Positions 17,801-18,368 of a stretch of DNA of 18,368 bases are shown piece by piece. A program made the translations under genes and the position numbers. The notes under the pieces are model-generated. The model had not been told where the DNA came from. It saw only the letters and a program-made list of their open reading frames with translations, and searched no databases. Position 1 is the first letter of the stretch. Each line of letters opens with the position of its first letter. Source of the DNA: Ga0074130 sp035492055 (GTDB taxonomy: Bacteria; Pseudomonadota; Gammaproteobacteria; Burkholderiales; Rhodocyclaceae); the NCBI GenBank assembly GCA_035492055.1, contig DATJJR010000014.1, positions 1 to 18,368 of the forward strand. Reading direction: 5' to 3'.

Positions 17801-18368
17801 CCATCTGCGGGTAGACGGCCCCACTGCCGCGTGTGTAGACGGTGGGGCTGGTCAAGGGGTAGTAGGTCAGGCTGGCACTGGTGCCGAGACCGCTTTGAAT
17901 CTTGGTGATGAGGTCCGGCGTGATGGTCCGACCGGAGACGCTGACGGCGGTGCCACTGTTGCTGCCGATGATGTCGAGGAAACCATCGCCATCGACGTCG
18001 CCCAGTTGGCGCATCGTGCTGGCGGTGTAGCCGGCGGTGCTGCCGAAACCGGCCACCCATTGGGTGCTCGGGTTGAAGGTGTTGCCGGTGCCCAGTGCCA
18101 CCTGCACACCGCTGGCGCTGAAGCCGACGAGGTCGGCCACGCCGTCGCCATTGACGTCGGCAACGTAGCGCGGATAGGCACTCTGGGTGCTGTAGGCGGT
18201 GGCGGTCGCCGTACCGAAGTCGTTCAGCCAGCGGGTGCTGGGGGTGAAGGTCGTGCCGGTGTTGATGGCGACGTAGACGCCATCGTTCTTGAAGCCAACA
18301 AGATCCGGCAGGCCATCGCCGTTGATGTCGGCCAGGGTGCGCGGGTAGGTCGTGGCGTCGGTCCAGCC
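14892..18368 (-). CDS. Giant chimeric SpvB/TcB-like protein with glycine-rich tail-tip-like and IPT/TIG domains (5' end outside window)
   Basis: The frame is open from the window edge to TGA 14894-14892, giving 1158 visible residues; the true start is further right, and the GTG at 18140 is internal. Visible order: FG-GAP-like calcium-binding repeats (DINGDGLPDL at 14, DVNGDGVADL at 71, DVDGDGFLDI at 124). Next is an SpvB/insecticidal-toxin B-subunit-like segment (ITKIQSGLGTSASLTYYPLT, YGRLRGDEQGRGLLGFGWA). From about 390 a glycine-rich domain begins with NYNLKTAAIAAGWDQVSPL and contains long Gly runs. Three IPT/TIG Ig-like domains follow at about 656-910, each with two cysteines. A second glycine-rich domain runs from about 912 to the end and finishes with NVTWVTQGTLLGAQQ. 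No RHS repeats are present. The protein is probably exported: it is extracellular in character, with paired cysteines and no membrane helix seen. Function is inferred as surface binding or toxin delivery. Confidence 0.85.
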   Translation of the reverse strand, partial: GWTDATTYPRTLADINGDGLPDLVGFKNDGVYVAINTGTTFTPSTRWLNDFGTATATAYSTQSAYPRYVADVNGDGVADLVGFSASGVQVALGTGNTFNPSTQWVAGFGSTAGYTASTMRQLGDVDGDGFLDIIGSNSGTAVSVSGRTITPDLITKIQSGLGTSASLTYYPLTSPTVYTRGSGAVYPQMDMTLPMYVVGLAHVPNGIGNGYTTNYYQYGRLRGDEQGRGLLGFGWAQVTESESGIGTQVTYRQDWPYVGLPSERQKTLVGAGNSGLLSLVTNTYGCVNPQTGAACTIAAGNRYFPYVSQTTDAEWDVNGAAMPITSTSSQYDSYGNATQVTVTTQDGFVKTTTNTYSNNTTNWYLGRLTQSQVQSTATGTPVTGMSNGEFVFNATLSANTTNYNLKTAAIAAGWDQVSPLAATVTVNSGIVVSSASTATPAFDTGSGFPAGTTLALVNNGYIVGMGGQGGTGATGIGGNFACTPTAAGAGGTGGSGLRALSGLAVTNNGTIGGGGGGGGGSGSAAVLTRTCAIGGGNGGGGGAGYGLAGSGGNGIANGTMLEPPSASGGSGSLSAGGAGGASTTFMGFSGISLGMGGSGGALGSAGSDGAAGSSTQPGRSGPGGPGGAGGASVVGSANITWLSKGTLLGTVMAATSTPPPTLTAISPATGYTAGGDLVTLTGTNFAPGATLTIGGVAASACTVSSATSMSCLTPAGNAGTADVVVTVNGNSATLAKAFTYQSLSGGSISPNVGSFVGGTTVTLTGSNFAAGASVTIGGVAATNCNVTSSTSMSCVTPASTSPGAKDVVISVGNASTTLTNGFTYQGLTVTAISPATDSIAGGTTVTLTGTGFATGAAVTFGGTAASNCSAQSLTSMTCVTPAVSSTGTVGVVVTLGGSTAALGNAFTYTNNVFNFQPVISANTSNYNLKAAAIAAGWDQVKPLQAKVTINSGVVVGSSSTATPAFDTGSGFPAGTTLALTNNGTIVGMGGQGGNGGYINAPCSPVAGGGGSAGGPAVHAANAVAITNNGTIGGGGGGGGGGGGFGAQAKGCSYAAGNGGGGGAGSGTGVGGSPTGSPGGYGAAGTLMSGGAGATNGTLGGIGGAGGNLGHAGTAGGAGRNQSLSYDGAGGAGGASGASVIGITNVTWVTQGTLLGAQQ
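15391..15613 (-). repeat. Direct repeat copy A: start of second glycine-rich domain
   Basis: This matches 16960-17182 base for base in register, without gaps but with scattered substitutions, at a constant offset of 1569 bases. It encodes the NYNLKAAAIAAGWDQVKPLQ to GTIVGMGGQGG part. Shared exact blocks include the stretch encoding FDTGSGFPAGTT. Confidence 0.85.
16960..17182 (-). repeat. Direct repeat copy B: start of first glycine-rich domain
   Basis: Partner of the copy at 15391-15613. It encodes NYNLKTAAIAAGWDQVSPLA to GYIVGMGGQGG. The differences are largely at third codon positions or are conservative, so both copies appear to be under protein-level selection. Confidence 0.85.

Noticed and set aside
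14892..18140. GTG at 18140 as the real start of the giant protein
   Set aside because: The frame remains open to the window edge and encodes another calcium-binding repeat just upstream, so GTG 18140 is internal.

Overview
The window looks like a chromosomal segment of a moderately GC-rich Gram-negative proteobacterium. A betaproteobacterium is my best guess from the chemoreceptor style and the exported phytase-like protein, but nothing seen settles the lineage. The left 14 kb reads as ordinary chromosome. The right 4 kb (about 14.16 kb onward) reads as the edge of an integrated element.

Region 1 (1-5.2 kb) holds four unconnected genes. They are a leftward membrane-bound sterol desaturase/fatty acid hydroxylase (cut by the window start), a divergent small solute-binding-like protein without a signal peptide, a methyl-accepting chemotaxis protein with a periplasmic single-Cache-type sensor, and a secreted phytase-like beta-propeller protein. 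The last is closed by a perfect intrinsic terminator at 5162-5187.

Region 2 (5.4-14.0 kb) is a tightly packed rightward storage-sugar operon, glgA-glgX-treZ-treY. GlgA extends alpha-1,4-glucan from ADP-glucose and GlgX debranches it. TreY converts the reducing end of the chain to a trehalosyl unit, and TreZ releases free trehalose. The glgX/treZ junction has an ATGA overlap and the treZ/treY gap is 4 bases, so translation is probably coupled. The catalytic residues of all three GH13 enzymes are visible.

Region 3 (14.0-14.9 kb) is the junction. A hairpin terminator lies next to the exact 3' 45 bases of a leftward tRNA-Pro (anticodon CGG); the 5' part of the tRNA is missing and replaced by unrelated sequence. 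This is the expected signature of an integrative element in the 3' end of a tRNA gene, with the element extending to the right. Just inside are a cluster of inverted TGTGYCAAT sites, an AlpA/excisionase-like small DNA-binding protein with an AT-hook-like tail, an orphan coding fragment, and a folded sequence resembling an integron attC site.

Region 4 (14.9 kb to the window end) is one very large leftward gene, open at the window edge. Its visible 1158 residues run from FG-GAP-like calcium-binding repeats and an SpvB/TcB-type module into a glycine-rich domain of the kind found at phage tail-fibre tips, then three IPT/TIG domains, then a second copy of the glycine-rich domain. RHS repeats, normally expected after the SpvB/TcB part, are absent. 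This chimeric island-borne surface or toxin-like protein is the most unusual item in the window.
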